A DNA stretch of 53,701 bases, taken from Microvirga sp. ACRRW. GTDB lineage: Bacteria > Pseudomonadota > Alphaproteobacteria > Rhizobiales > Beijerinckiaceae. A program made the translations under genes and the position numbers. Below, piece by piece: positions 26,344-33,867 of this stretch; position 1 is the first letter of the stretch, and each line of letters starts with the position of its first letter. The stretch covers positions 1 through 53,701 of the forward strand of contig NZ_JAKRNJ010000012.1 in the NCBI RefSeq assembly GCF_022346925.1, written 5' to 3'. The notes below the pieces were generated by a model that worked only from the letters and a program-made list of their open reading frames with translations, did no database searches and was not told the origin of the DNA.

Positions 26344-26574
26344 TTATTGCTGCGGCGCATCCTTCAGAAATGAGGCGAACAGGTAAAAGCCGTTGAAGCG
26401 AACGCCTGTCATAGCCGCCTGCTGGTCGAACCCGAGCGGCGTCTCGCCGCCGTCGAGGCGACCGCCAAACTGCCAATGCGGGCCGGTCACGAAAGCCGGG
26501 ACCGAACGCTCCTCCGGAACCGCGCAGACGAGACCGTCCTGCTGCGTGTTTCGGAACAGATTATAAGCGTACAT
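26344..26574 (-). CDS. Small conserved protein of unknown function
   Basis: A 76-aa protein starting YAYNLFRNTQQDGLVCAVPE and ending FYLFASFLKDAPQQ, with no signal peptide or membrane span. The ATG at 26574 has GGGAGG six bases before it, which decides this start against the longer frame that runs back into the rmlD-like gene. The Tyr/Phe-rich, single-Cys sequence has no motif I recognise. It is divergent from the reductase gene and upstream of the MFS gene. Confidence 0.7.
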   Translation of the reverse strand: MYAYNLFRNTQQDGLVCAVPEERSVPAFVTGPHWQFGGRLDGGETPLGFDQQAAMTGVRFNGFYLFASFLKDAPQQ

Positions 26575-26763
26575 GTCCACCTCCCTCGTCATCCCCATAC
26601 CCATTTTATCGCGTCGCGAATCGCAATGTGTGGGAAAACCATGACGGGAGTGTGATATTGCAGCGCAGCAACGGCAGAAAACACTCGGGCCTTCCCTAGA
26701 AATCCTGTTACGCTCGGCAAAAGGCCGCAAGGCCACGCCTCCAGAATGAGGACAGTGAGGTTC

Positions 26764-27660
26764 ATGCGTATCGTCGTGATCGGCAGGGAGGGACAGGTCG
26801 CCCGCGCTTTGGCGGAGCGCGCGGCGAAGCATGGTGCCAAGGCCGTGCTGCTCGGCAGGCCGCAGCTGGATCTAGCAGACCCGTCCGGGATCGAGGACAT
26901 CCTTCGGGACACCGGCGGGGACGTGATCGTGAATGCGGCCGCCTACACGGCCGTGGACCAAGCCGAGACCGAGCCGGAGCTGGCCGAGGCGATCAACGGC
27001 ATCGGAGCGGGCGTCATCGCCGGCGTGGCGGCGGCCATGCGGGTGCCCGTGATCCACATCTCCACGGATTACGTGTTCGACGGCAGCTTGGACCGCCCCT
27101 ATCGCGAGGACGATGTAGTCAACCCGCTGGGAGCCTACGGCGCCTCCAAGCTCCTGGGAGAGCAAGCGGTGACGGAGGCGGCGGAGGATCATGCGATCCT
27201 GCGCACCGCTTGGATCTACAGTCCCTTCGGCAAGAACTTCGTCAAGACGATGCTGCGGCTGGCCCGGGACCGGGACGAAATCGGCGTCGTTGCCGACCAG
27301 TTCGGCTCCCCGACAAGCGCACTCGACCTTGCAGACGGCATCTATGCCGTCGCCAGGAACCTCTTGGATAAACCGCAGGATCGCACCCTTCGCGGCATCT
27401 TCCACATGGCCGCCCCGGATTTCGCGAGCTGGGCCGAACTGGCGACCGAAATCTTTGCGGTCTCGGCACGCCTGGGCGGCCCCAGCGCCAAGGTTCGGCC
27501 TCTTTCAACGGCAGAGTACCCAACGTCTGCGAAGCGCCCAGCCAATTCTCGCCTCGACGGTACCAAGCTCGCAACGATCCACGGGATCAGCCTTCCCTCC
27601 TGGAGAGCCTCGCTAGTGCCCTGCCTGGAGCGCCTCATCCGCGAAAGCGGTGCGGCATAG
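26764..27660 (+). CDS. rfbD: dTDP-4-dehydrorhamnose reductase (RmlD-type)
   Basis: A short-chain reductase of 298 aa. The Rossmann opening is RIVVIGREGQVARALAERA, followed by DVIVNAAAYTAVDQAE, STDYVFDG, the catalytic YGASKLLGE (Tyr-x-x-x-Lys) and TAWIYSPFGKNFVKTML. It would reduce dTDP-4-dehydro-rhamnose to dTDP-rhamnose for LPS or exopolysaccharide. The ATG at 26764 follows GTGAGG; an earlier in-frame ATG at 26746 is possible. The other rml genes are not in the window, so the exact sugar is inferred from family resemblance. Confidence 0.85.
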   Translation: MRIVVIGREGQVARALAERAAKHGAKAVLLGRPQLDLADPSGIEDILRDTGGDVIVNAAAYTAVDQAETEPELAEAINGIGAGVIAGVAAAMRVPVIHISTDYVFDGSLDRPYREDDVVNPLGAYGASKLLGEQAVTEAAEDHAILRTAWIYSPFGKNFVKTMLRLARDRDEIGVVADQFGSPTSALDLADGIYAVARNLLDKPQDRTLRGIFHMAAPDFASWAELATEIFAVSARLGGPSAKVRPLSTAEYPTSAKRPANSRLDGTKLATIHGISLPSWRASLVPCLERLIRESGAA

Positions 27661-27700
27661 GCGAGAGAGTATCGCGACCTTTTCTCCATACAAAACAATT

Positions 27701-27716
27701 GTTCTTTTTAAAGAAC
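27701..27716. promoter_or_regulatory. Operator-like dyad before metZ
   Basis: A perfect inverted repeat GTTCTTT-TT-AAAGAAC, ending 17 bases before the metZ ATG. It could be a repressor site or a small RNA hairpin. No SAM-type riboswitch is present in this 73-base gap. Confidence 0.35.
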
Positions 27717-27733
27717 GAACTTAGTATCGGCCC

Positions 27734-28924
27734 ATGACGACGAACCGCGACCCCGATTACTGCCTCGAAACCCGCCTCGTTCATGAGGGGCAGCTGCGCA
27801 CGCCCTTCGGCGAGACCTCCGAGGCCCTCTTCCTCACCCAGGGCTTCATTTATGAGAGCGCGGAGAGCGCCGAGCGCCGCTTCCTGAACGAGGAAGGGGG
27901 CTACAGCTATAGCCGCTATTCCAACCCGACCATCGACATGTTCGAGCAGCGCATGGCCGCGCTGGAAGGCGCGGAAACCGGCCGCGCCACCGCAAGCGGC
28001 ATGGCGGCGGTCACGGCGGCCATGGTGAGCCAAGTGCAGGCGGGCGACCATGTGGTGGCGGCACGCGGCCTCTTCGGCTCATGCCGATGGGTAGTCGAGG
28101 ATTTTCTCCCCCGCTTCGGCGTGGCCTGCACCCTGGTCGACGGCATGGACACCGAAGCATGGCGCAAGGCCGTGCGTCCGCAGACGAAGGCCTTCCTTCT
28201 GGAGACGCCTTCCAATCCCAGCCTGCAGATCATCGACATAGCAACTGTTGCCGATATCGCCCACGCGGCGGGAGCGACGCTTACCGTCGACAATGTCTTC
28301 GCCACGCCGCTCTATCAAAAGCCCCTGGCACTCGGCGCGGATTGCGTCGTCTATTCCGCCACCAAGCACATCGACGGCCAGGGCCGATGTCTCGGCGGCA
28401 TCATCCTGGGCTCGACGGATTTCATCGAGAACAAGGTGCAGCAATTCATGCGCATGACAGGACCCTCGATCTCGCCCTTCAACGCCTGGGTCCTGCTGAA
28501 AGGCCTAGAGACGCTGTCCTTGCGCGTGGAGCGGCAGACGGCGAATGCCGGCTTCCTGGCCGATGCCCTGCACCATCATCCCAAGCTCCAGAGCCTGACC
28601 TATCCCGGCCGCGCCGACCATCCCCAGGCGGAGCTGATCCGACGCCAGATGACCGGCGGCTCGACCATGATCGCACTCACCGTGAAAGGCGGAAAGGAAG
28701 GCGCGTTCCGCTTTATGAATGCGCTCCGGCTCATCCGCATCTCGAACAATCTCGGCGACGCGAAAAGCCTCGTCACGCATCCATCGACCACGACCCATCA
28801 GCGCTTCGCCCCGGATCTGCGAGCCGAGATGGGCATCTCGGATGGTCTCGTGAGGCTGTCCGTCGGGTTGGAGCATCGTGACGATCTGCTGGCCGATCTG
28901 ACGACGGCGCTTGAGCGGGTTTAA
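27734..28924 (+). CDS. metZ: O-succinylhomoserine sulfhydrylase
   Basis: A PLP enzyme of the cystathionine gamma-synthase family, 396 aa. It makes homocysteine directly from O-succinylhomoserine and sulfide for methionine synthesis. Family signatures are YSYSRYSNPTIDMFEQRMAA, the PLP-ring stacking region, LLETPSNPSLQIIDI and the Schiff-base lysine in VYSATKHIDGQGR (~210). The C-terminal LVRLSVGLEHRDDLLADL is typical. It lies 73 bases after the reductase gene, with its own operator-like dyad, so it is probably a separate transcript. Confidence 0.92.
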   Translation: MTTNRDPDYCLETRLVHEGQLRTPFGETSEALFLTQGFIYESAESAERRFLNEEGGYSYSRYSNPTIDMFEQRMAALEGAETGRATASGMAAVTAAMVSQVQAGDHVVAARGLFGSCRWVVEDFLPRFGVACTLVDGMDTEAWRKAVRPQTKAFLLETPSNPSLQIIDIATVADIAHAAGATLTVDNVFATPLYQKPLALGADCVVYSATKHIDGQGRCLGGIILGSTDFIENKVQQFMRMTGPSISPFNAWVLLKGLETLSLRVERQTANAGFLADALHHHPKLQSLTYPGRADHPQAELIRRQMTGGSTMIALTVKGGKEGAFRFMNALRLIRISNNLGDAKSLVTHPSTTTHQRFAPDLRAEMGISDGLVRLSVGLEHRDDLLADLTTALERV

Positions 28925-28978
28925 AACGACATATCACGACAAGTTGACACGTCAGGCCGCAAACCTTCCCACCTGAAA

Positions 28979-28993
28979 AGAAGAAGTTCTTCT
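28979..28993. promoter_or_regulatory. Palindrome in the TRAP operon promoter region
   Basis: A perfect 7-1-7 inverted repeat, AGAAGAA-G-TTCTTCT, about 160 bases before dctP. It is a candidate repressor site; a TTGACA (28944-28949) lies just upstream but I see no good -10 box. Confidence 0.35.
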
Positions 28994-29151
28994 CCTGGCC
29001 AAGTAAAAGCCGGGCTCTCCAGGTATTGCTGATGCTTTAGGAGGGTGCCTCTTGAATTTCATGACAAAGTGACGCACCATTCTCTTGGGAACACGCGCTC
29101 CTTCACAAGAAAGCGCGATCCTTCACAACAATAGGGGTGAGGGAGGAAGCC

Positions 29152-30288
29152 ATGAAAAAAGGCAAGTCTCCGGAGGCTCAGCTTCCGGGATCGTCCAAAC
29201 ACTCGCGTCGGCGTTTCCTGCAGGTCGCCGGCCTCGGCACGGCAGCAACCATCGCTGCTCCGCAAGTCTCACGAGCACAAACGGCCACCTGGAAATTCCA
29301 GTCCACCTGGCCCAACCGCGACATCTTCCACGAATTCTGCAACGACTTCGCCAAGCGCGTGAACGACATGTCGGGCGGACGTCTGAAGCTCGACGTTCTC
29401 GCCTCCGGCGCGGTCGTTCCGGCCTTCCAGCTGCAGGACGCCGTGCATGCCGGCATTCTCGACGGCGGCCATGGGGTGTCGGCCTACTGGTACGGCAAGA
29501 ACAAGGCTTACGCCCTGTTCGGCACCGGCCCGTCCTTCGGCTGGAACGCCAATTCGTTCCTGGCCTGGATGAACTACGGCGGCGGCTACGATCTCTACAA
29601 CGAGCTGCAGCAGCAGATCCTCAAGCTCAATCTCGTCGGCTTCCTGTCCGGCCCCATGCCCGCTCAACCGCTGGGATGGTTCAAGAGCGAGGTGACATCC
29701 GCCGATGCCTTCAAGGGCTTGAAGTACCGAACCGTGGGCCTTGCCGCCGATCTCAACCGGCAGCTTGGCGCAGCCGTTACCATTCTGGCGGGAGGCGAAA
29801 TCGTCCCGGCCCTGGAGCGCGGCGTCATCGACGGAGCGGAGTTCAACAACCCCTCCTCCGATCTGGTGCTCGGCTTCCCCGACGTCTCGAAGAACCTCAT
29901 GCTTCAGAGCTATCACCAATCCGGTGAGACCTTCGAGCTGCTCTTCAACAAAGCGAAATACGATGCGCTTCCCGCAGAACTGAAAGCCATCGTGAAATAC
30001 GCAGCCGAGTCCGAATCCGCCGACATGTCGTGGAAGGCCCTCGATCGCTACTCGAAGGATCTCGAGGCGATCAAGGCGCGCGGCGTGACGGTGAAGAAGA
30101 CCCCGGACGCCGTGCTGCAGGCGCAGCTCGATGCATGGAACAAGGTGATCGAAGAATTCTCCAAGGATGCGTTCTTCAAGAAGGTGATCGACAGCCAAAA
30201 GGCTTGGGTGCAGCGCACCTATGCCTATGAGCGCTTGAACGAGCCATCCCGCGAGATGGCTTACGATCACTTCTTCAAGGCGACTTGA
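29152..30288 (+). CDS. dctP: TRAP transporter periplasmic substrate-binding protein, Tat-exported
   Basis: A 378-aa DctP-family receptor. The N-terminus has a twin-arginine signal (SRRRFLQVAG, ~18-27) with cleavage after SRAQ. The mature part starts ATWKFQSTWPNRDIFHEFCN. The GLKYRTVGLAADLNRQLGA segment carries the conserved arginine that usually clamps the substrate carboxylate, so an organic acid ligand is likely. This subgroup is often labelled mannitol/chloroaromatic TRAP, but the real ligand is unknown. The ATG at 29152 follows GAGGGAGGA; an in-frame GTG at 29137 is disfavoured. It is the first gene of the dctPQM operon. Confidence 0.9.
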   Translation: MKKGKSPEAQLPGSSKHSRRRFLQVAGLGTAATIAAPQVSRAQTATWKFQSTWPNRDIFHEFCNDFAKRVNDMSGGRLKLDVLASGAVVPAFQLQDAVHAGILDGGHGVSAYWYGKNKAYALFGTGPSFGWNANSFLAWMNYGGGYDLYNELQQQILKLNLVGFLSGPMPAQPLGWFKSEVTSADAFKGLKYRTVGLAADLNRQLGAAVTILAGGEIVPALERGVIDGAEFNNPSSDLVLGFPDVSKNLMLQSYHQSGETFELLFNKAKYDALPAELKAIVKYAAESESADMSWKALDRYSKDLEAIKARGVTVKKTPDAVLQAQLDAWNKVIEEFSKDAFFKKVIDSQKAWVQRTYAYERLNEPSREMAYDHFFKAT

Positions 30289-30317
30289 GCCGCGAAGCAT
30301 TGCCGCCTCCCAAGATC

Positions 30318-30343
30318 GAGGATGGCACGCATGTGCCGTCCTC
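30318..30343 (+). promoter_or_regulatory. Intercistronic hairpin between dctP and dctQ
   Basis: An 11-bp stem with one G-U pair (30318-30328 with 30333-30343) and a 4-base loop, in the 95-base gap. There is no T-run. It probably protects the dctP message, giving more receptor than membrane subunits. Confidence 0.55.
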
Positions 30344-30383
30344 TTCCTGCATCCATCAGCTCGCGTGAGAAGGGCTCCCCTGC

Positions 30384-30968
30384 ATGCGCTTCGCCTATTT
30401 CGTCGACCGCATCAATACATTCATCGGCAAGATTGTTGCCTGGTCCATCCTCGCCCTCACCTTCGCTGTCTGCTACGAGGTCTTCTCCCGCTATGTGCTG
30501 CGCGCGCCCACGGAATGGGCATTCGATGCAAGCTACATGCTGTACGGCCTGCTCTTCATGGTGGCGGGCCCCTATACGCTGGCGCGCAACAACCATGTGC
30601 GAGGCGACTTCCTCTACCGCAACTGGTCGCCACGCCGGCAGGCCGGCATGGATCTCGTCCTCTACATCCTCTTCTTCTTTCCCGGCATTCTCGCGCTCAT
30701 CTATGCGGGCATTCCCTTCACGGAAATGTCCTGGCTCATGAACGAGCATTCCATGAACTCACCGAACGGACCGCCGATCTATCCGTTCAAGGCGCTCATC
30801 CCCATCGTCGGCGTCTTGATGGCATTCCAAGGCGTCGCCGAAGTCATCCGCTGCATTACCTGCCTGCGCACAGGCGATTGGCCCCCACGCCTTCATGACG
30901 TGGAAGAAACCGAAAAGCTCATTCTCGAGCAAGCCGAACAACAAGGCCTCACGAAAGGAACCGTCTGA
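30384..30968 (+). CDS. dctQ: TRAP transporter small membrane subunit
   Basis: A 194-aa inner-membrane protein with four hydrophobic spans, typical of DctQ (KIVAWSILALTFAVCYEVFS; ASYMLYGLLFMVAG; LVLYILFFFPGILALIY; ALIPIVGVLMAFQGVAEVIR). The last ~30 residues are a hydrophilic, Glu-rich tail. Its stop codon shares one base with the dctM start (TGATG), so the two are coupled. Confidence 0.9.
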   Translation: MRFAYFVDRINTFIGKIVAWSILALTFAVCYEVFSRYVLRAPTEWAFDASYMLYGLLFMVAGPYTLARNNHVRGDFLYRNWSPRRQAGMDLVLYILFFFPGILALIYAGIPFTEMSWLMNEHSMNSPNGPPIYPFKALIPIVGVLMAFQGVAEVIRCITCLRTGDWPPRLHDVEETEKLILEQAEQQGLTKGTV

Positions 30969-32305
30969 TGCTGGCATCATGGGGGCTGGGGAATCCCGAA
31001 CTGGGTGTGCTGATGCTCGGCCTGTTCATCGTGTTCATCATGTTCGGGTTTCCGATCGCATTCACGCTCATGGCGCTGGGCTTCGGCTTCGGATACATGG
31101 CAATGGGCGACATCGTGTTCGCGCTTGTGGTGCAGCGATCTTACTCGGTCATGACCAACGACACGTTGGTCGCCATCCCGCTCTTCGTGTTCATGGGATA
31201 CATCATCGAACGAGCGAACATTCTCGACAGGCTGTTCCATTCGATCCAGATCGCCGTCGGCGGCATTCCCGGCTCGCTCGCGGTCGCAACCCTTCTGACC
31301 TGCGCGCTCTTCGCCACTGCCACCGGCATCGTCGGCGCGGTGGTGACGCTGATGGGGCTCCTCGCTTTTCCCGCCATGCTGCGCGCAGGGTACGATACGC
31401 GCCTTGCCTCAGGCGTGGTTTGCGCCGGAGGCTGTCTCGGCATTCTCATTCCACCGAGCGTCATGCTTATCCTCTACGGCGCAACGGCGGGCGTCTCCGT
31501 GCCGAAGCTCTATGCGGGCGCCCTCTTCCCGGGCCTCATGCTCGCGGGGCTTTACATGGCTTACGTGATCATCCGCTGTGCGCTCAACCCAAGCCTTGCG
31601 CCAAAGCTCCCGCCGGAGCAGCGCAAGGTTTCCCTCGCAAAGGTTGTCTGGTCACTCGTCACCTCGTTCTTCCCGCTGGCGCTCCTCATCCTGTCCGTGC
31701 TCGGCGCGATCTTCTTCGGCATCGCAACGCCAACGGAAGCGGCTGCGGTCGGAGCATTGGGCAGCCTCATTCTCGCAGGAGCCTATCGCTCACTCACCTT
31801 CGGCAAGTTGAGGGAATCCGTGATTCTCACCGCGCGCACATCGGCGATGGTGTGCTGGCTGTTCGTCGGCTCCTTCATCTTCTCGTCCATCTTCGCATTT
31901 CTCGGCGGGCACCAGCCCATCGAGAACTTCGTCACGCATCTGAACCTCTCGCCGTTCTGGTTTCTGATCCTGACGCAGGCGATCATCTTCGTGCTCGGCT
32001 GGCCACTGGAATGGACGGAGATCGTGGTGATCTTCGTGCCGATCTTCCTGCCTCTCCTCGACAATTTCGGCATCGATCCGATCTTCTTCGGCGTCCTGAT
32101 CGCGCTCAACATCCAGACCTCGTTCCTCTCCCCGCCCGTGGCCATGGCGCCTTTCTACCTGAAAGGCATCGCGCCGCCTCATGTCACCATCAACGAGATC
32201 TTCGCAGGCGTAATGCCGTTCCTGTTTCTGGTTCTCGTCGCGATGGCGATGTTCTACATCTTCCCGCAGCTTGGCCTCTGGCTGCCTAATTATCTTTACA
32301 GTTGA
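30968..32305 (+). CDS. dctM: TRAP transporter large membrane subunit
   Basis: The 445-aa sodium-driven transport subunit with about twelve membrane spans. Family motifs include IPLFVFMGYIIERANILDRL, ATGIVGAVVTLMGLLAFPAM, AGGCLGILIPPSVMLILYG and GIATPTEAAAVGALGSL. It completes the dctPQM unit. No regulator gene is adjacent. Confidence 0.93.
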   Translation: MLASWGLGNPELGVLMLGLFIVFIMFGFPIAFTLMALGFGFGYMAMGDIVFALVVQRSYSVMTNDTLVAIPLFVFMGYIIERANILDRLFHSIQIAVGGIPGSLAVATLLTCALFATATGIVGAVVTLMGLLAFPAMLRAGYDTRLASGVVCAGGCLGILIPPSVMLILYGATAGVSVPKLYAGALFPGLMLAGLYMAYVIIRCALNPSLAPKLPPEQRKVSLAKVVWSLVTSFFPLALLILSVLGAIFFGIATPTEAAAVGALGSLILAGAYRSLTFGKLRESVILTARTSAMVCWLFVGSFIFSSIFAFLGGHQPIENFVTHLNLSPFWFLILTQAIIFVLGWPLEWTEIVVIFVPIFLPLLDNFGIDPIFFGVLIALNIQTSFLSPPVAMAPFYLKGIAPPHVTINEIFAGVMPFLFLVLVAMAMFYIFPQLGLWLPNYLYS

Positions 32306-32347
32306 GATTGTTGCTGCGGCTTCGCGCGGCTGACGTCCTGCGAAGCC

Positions 32348-32372
32348 GGAACACAACCTCTTTCTTCACGTT
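32348..32372 (+). promoter_or_regulatory. EcfG-type general stress promoter
   Basis: GGAAC (32348-32352), a 16-base spacer and CGTT (32369-32372) match the consensus GGAAC-N16/17-CGTT of the alphaproteobacterial EcfG/PhyR general stress sigma factor. It ends 33 bases before the ATG of the 45-aa protein. Confidence 0.65.
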
Positions 32373-32405
32373 GGCCTTCACAGCATTGAAGCCAAGGAGG
32401 CCCAC

Positions 32406-32543
32406 ATGAAATGTCAGTTCTGCCATCAGGATGTCGGCGATCCCTGCCACAACAGGCAAGAGATGAAGCAACGCGCGATCAACCATGTGGAACGCTGCGA
32501 GCACGCCCTGCAAAGCCAGCAAGGCATGAAGGGCGACAGCTGA
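32406..32543 (+). CDS. 45-aa Cys/His-rich small protein, probable zinc binder
   Basis: A 45-residue protein beginning MKCQFCHQDVGDPCHNRQE and ending GMKGDS. Four cysteines (3, 6, 14, 32) and nearby histidines give C-x2-C and CH...C-x-H spacings like a small zinc ribbon, followed by a polar Gln/Lys tail. An excellent AAGGAGG lies six bases before the ATG, and an EcfG-type promoter lies upstream, so it is very probably expressed, in general stress. It is 3 bases from the next small gene. I do not recognise the family; function unknown. Confidence 0.7.
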   Translation: MKCQFCHQDVGDPCHNRQEMKQRAINHVERCEHALQSQQGMKGDS

Positions 32544-32546
32544 GCC

Positions 32547-32756
32547 ATGGCGGACAAACACGGCGATCATCCGCAAGGCCTGGCTGAGCGAAGCGTGAAC
32601 ACCAGCATCGTGCATCCCGATCAAAGCGGTTCAAATCCTAAGGAGCACGGTGAGAGGGCAGCCGGCGATCGCATTGTGCCGGAGAACCAGCAAAGAGAAG
32701 GATTGGAAAAGACGCAATCAGTTCATTCAAAATCGGATGCCCGGCCTACATCGTGA
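32547..32756 (+). CDS. 69-aa hydrophilic small protein
   Basis: A 69-residue, strongly polar protein (opening MADKHGDHPQGLAERSVNTS) rich in His, Asn, Gln, Glu and Lys with almost no hydrophobic core, so probably disordered. It starts 3 bases after the 45-aa gene, with a weak ribosome binding site, and would share its stress promoter. The terminator at 32819-32842 closes the unit. Its composition resembles stress hydrophilins, but that is inference. Confidence 0.55.
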   Translation: MADKHGDHPQGLAERSVNTSIVHPDQSGSNPKEHGERAAGDRIVPENQQREGLEKTQSVHSKSDARPTS

Positions 32757-32818
32757 GAATGCGGCACGCGAACAAGCGCCGCACAAAGCAACCGATACTT
32801 TGACTTTCCTTGATCGCA

Positions 32819-32849
32819 AACGGCCTGCTGAAGCAGGCCGTTTTCTTTT
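32819..32849 (+). terminator. Intrinsic terminator of the small-protein pair
   Basis: A perfect 10-bp stem (32819-32828 with 32833-32842), a TGAA loop and a TTTTCTTTT tract. Confidence 0.85.
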
Positions 32850-33014
32850 GGCGTTGGGAGTAATTCCGCCTTTGGAATGATCAACGGAATATCGTTCTGG
32901 GGCAGCTATGCTTCAGAGGTAGCCGTTGTGATTTTACACACCGATGAATCGATGGGAGTGTGCTCACAACAACAATCGCATTTGATCATGGGAACCCGCT
33001 CAGGAGTAGGCATC

Positions 33015-33425
33015 ATGACGGCATCGTCCCTCAGCTTCAGGCTCGCCGTGCTTTTCGTGATAGTCGGCATGGCCATGGGCATCGGTATGGCGGCAACGCA
33101 GGATCATTCGATCATGCCGGCGCATGCACATTTAAACCTTCTCGGATGGGTGTCGCTGTTCCTGTTCGGAATCTACTACGAGCGTCGCCCCGCCCTTGAT
33201 ACGAGCCGGTTGGCGCTCATCCAGGTCATCTTGTGGTCCATCGGCACCGTGGTTCTGACCATTGCCGTCGCCGCCATCCATCTCGGTTACACCGCTACAG
33301 AGCCTGTCGCAGGGATTGCATCGATTGTCGTTCTCGCCGCGATGCTGATCTTCGCCTATTTCGTGTTTCGCCCCGCACCGGCCGTTCAACCCAGTTCCAC
33401 GATGCGAATGACGCCCGCTGAATGA
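33015..33425 (+). CDS. Four-helix membrane protein with a His-Ala-His motif
   Basis: A 136-aa integral membrane protein with four hydrophobic spans. SFRLAVLFVIVGMAMGIGMA is followed by DHSIMPAHAHLNLLGWVSLF, and two more helices end in VVLAAMLIFAYFVF. The HAHLNLLGW segment at the start of helix 2 recalls the haem-ligand helix of NnrS and cbb3/NorB-type subunits, which suggests haem or metal binding, but it is far shorter than those proteins. The ATG at 33015 has AGGAG eight bases upstream. It is monocistronic with a strong terminator. Function unknown. Confidence 0.75.
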   Translation: MTASSLSFRLAVLFVIVGMAMGIGMAATQDHSIMPAHAHLNLLGWVSLFLFGIYYERRPALDTSRLALIQVILWSIGTVVLTIAVAAIHLGYTATEPVAGIASIVVLAAMLIFAYFVFRPAPAVQPSSTMRMTPAE

Positions 33426-33453
33426 ATCAGCCTTTTCAACCGGCTCATGAAAA

Positions 33454-33477
33454 AGGCCCCGCGTGAAAGCGGGGCCT
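33454..33477 (+). terminator. Intrinsic terminator after the His-Ala-His protein
   Basis: A perfect 9-bp GC-rich stem (33454-33462 with 33469-33477) with a 6-base loop, followed by GTTTG. Confidence 0.75.
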
Positions 33478-33656
33478 GTTTGAAAAGGCTTTCTCAAAAT
33501 GAGAGCGTTAAAGAGCAATCCTTGGAAAAATCTCTTTCCGGCAAAAAAATGAAGTGCCGGTTCTTGCAGCGGATCAAAATGCATTCCGTGCAAAGGCGAG
33601 GATGAAGGGAGGCAGAGCGACAGGAATGAGCGCCGCCTCCGATCGGCATCATCGTG

Positions 33657-33813
33657 CTAATTCACGATGAGGTCGGGGGCTGTCAGAACGGCTTTGTCGA
33701 AGCCGTTCATCTCATGCGGAGCAAGGTCTGAATACTGAAGGTCGTGTCGGATGCTTTGCCGGAGACGACAGGTCGAGGTTGCCGCTGAGCGCGACATCAA
33801 AATTCAAAGACAT
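33657..33813 (-). pseudogene. Possible frameshifted remnant of a ~50-aa gene
   Basis: From an ATG at 33813 the minus strand reads MSLNFDVALSGNLDLSS before leaving a sensible frame and stopping at 33712. The two other frames continue protein-like text in turn: VSGKASDTTFSIQ and then YSDLAPHEMNGFDKAVL, ending at a TAG at 33657-33659. Joined, they suggest one small protein broken by two single-base changes. It could also be chance or sequencing error. No homologue is recognised. Confidence 0.3.
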
Positions 33814-33826
33814 GAGTTTTGCCCCA

Positions 33827-33867
33827 GGTGTCTTCCGAGCCTCATTATTCGAGGCTTCCGAGACACC
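33827..33867 (-). repeat. Symmetric two-stem hairpin
   Basis: A 6-bp stem (GGTGTC/GACACC), a 5+5 internal loop and a second 6-bp stem (AGCCTC/GAGGCT) with a 7-base loop. The octamer CTCGGAAG occurs on both sides of the internal loop. It ends 14 bases before the ATG of the possible remnant gene. Confidence 0.5.

Noticed and set aside
27661..27733. SAM-II type riboswitch before metZ
   Set aside because: The gap is too short and lacks the conserved pseudoknot core of that class.
32877..33014. Longer N-terminus for the HAH membrane protein
   Set aside because: The extra 46 residues have no initiation signals, whereas the ATG at 33015 has AGGAG at proper spacing.
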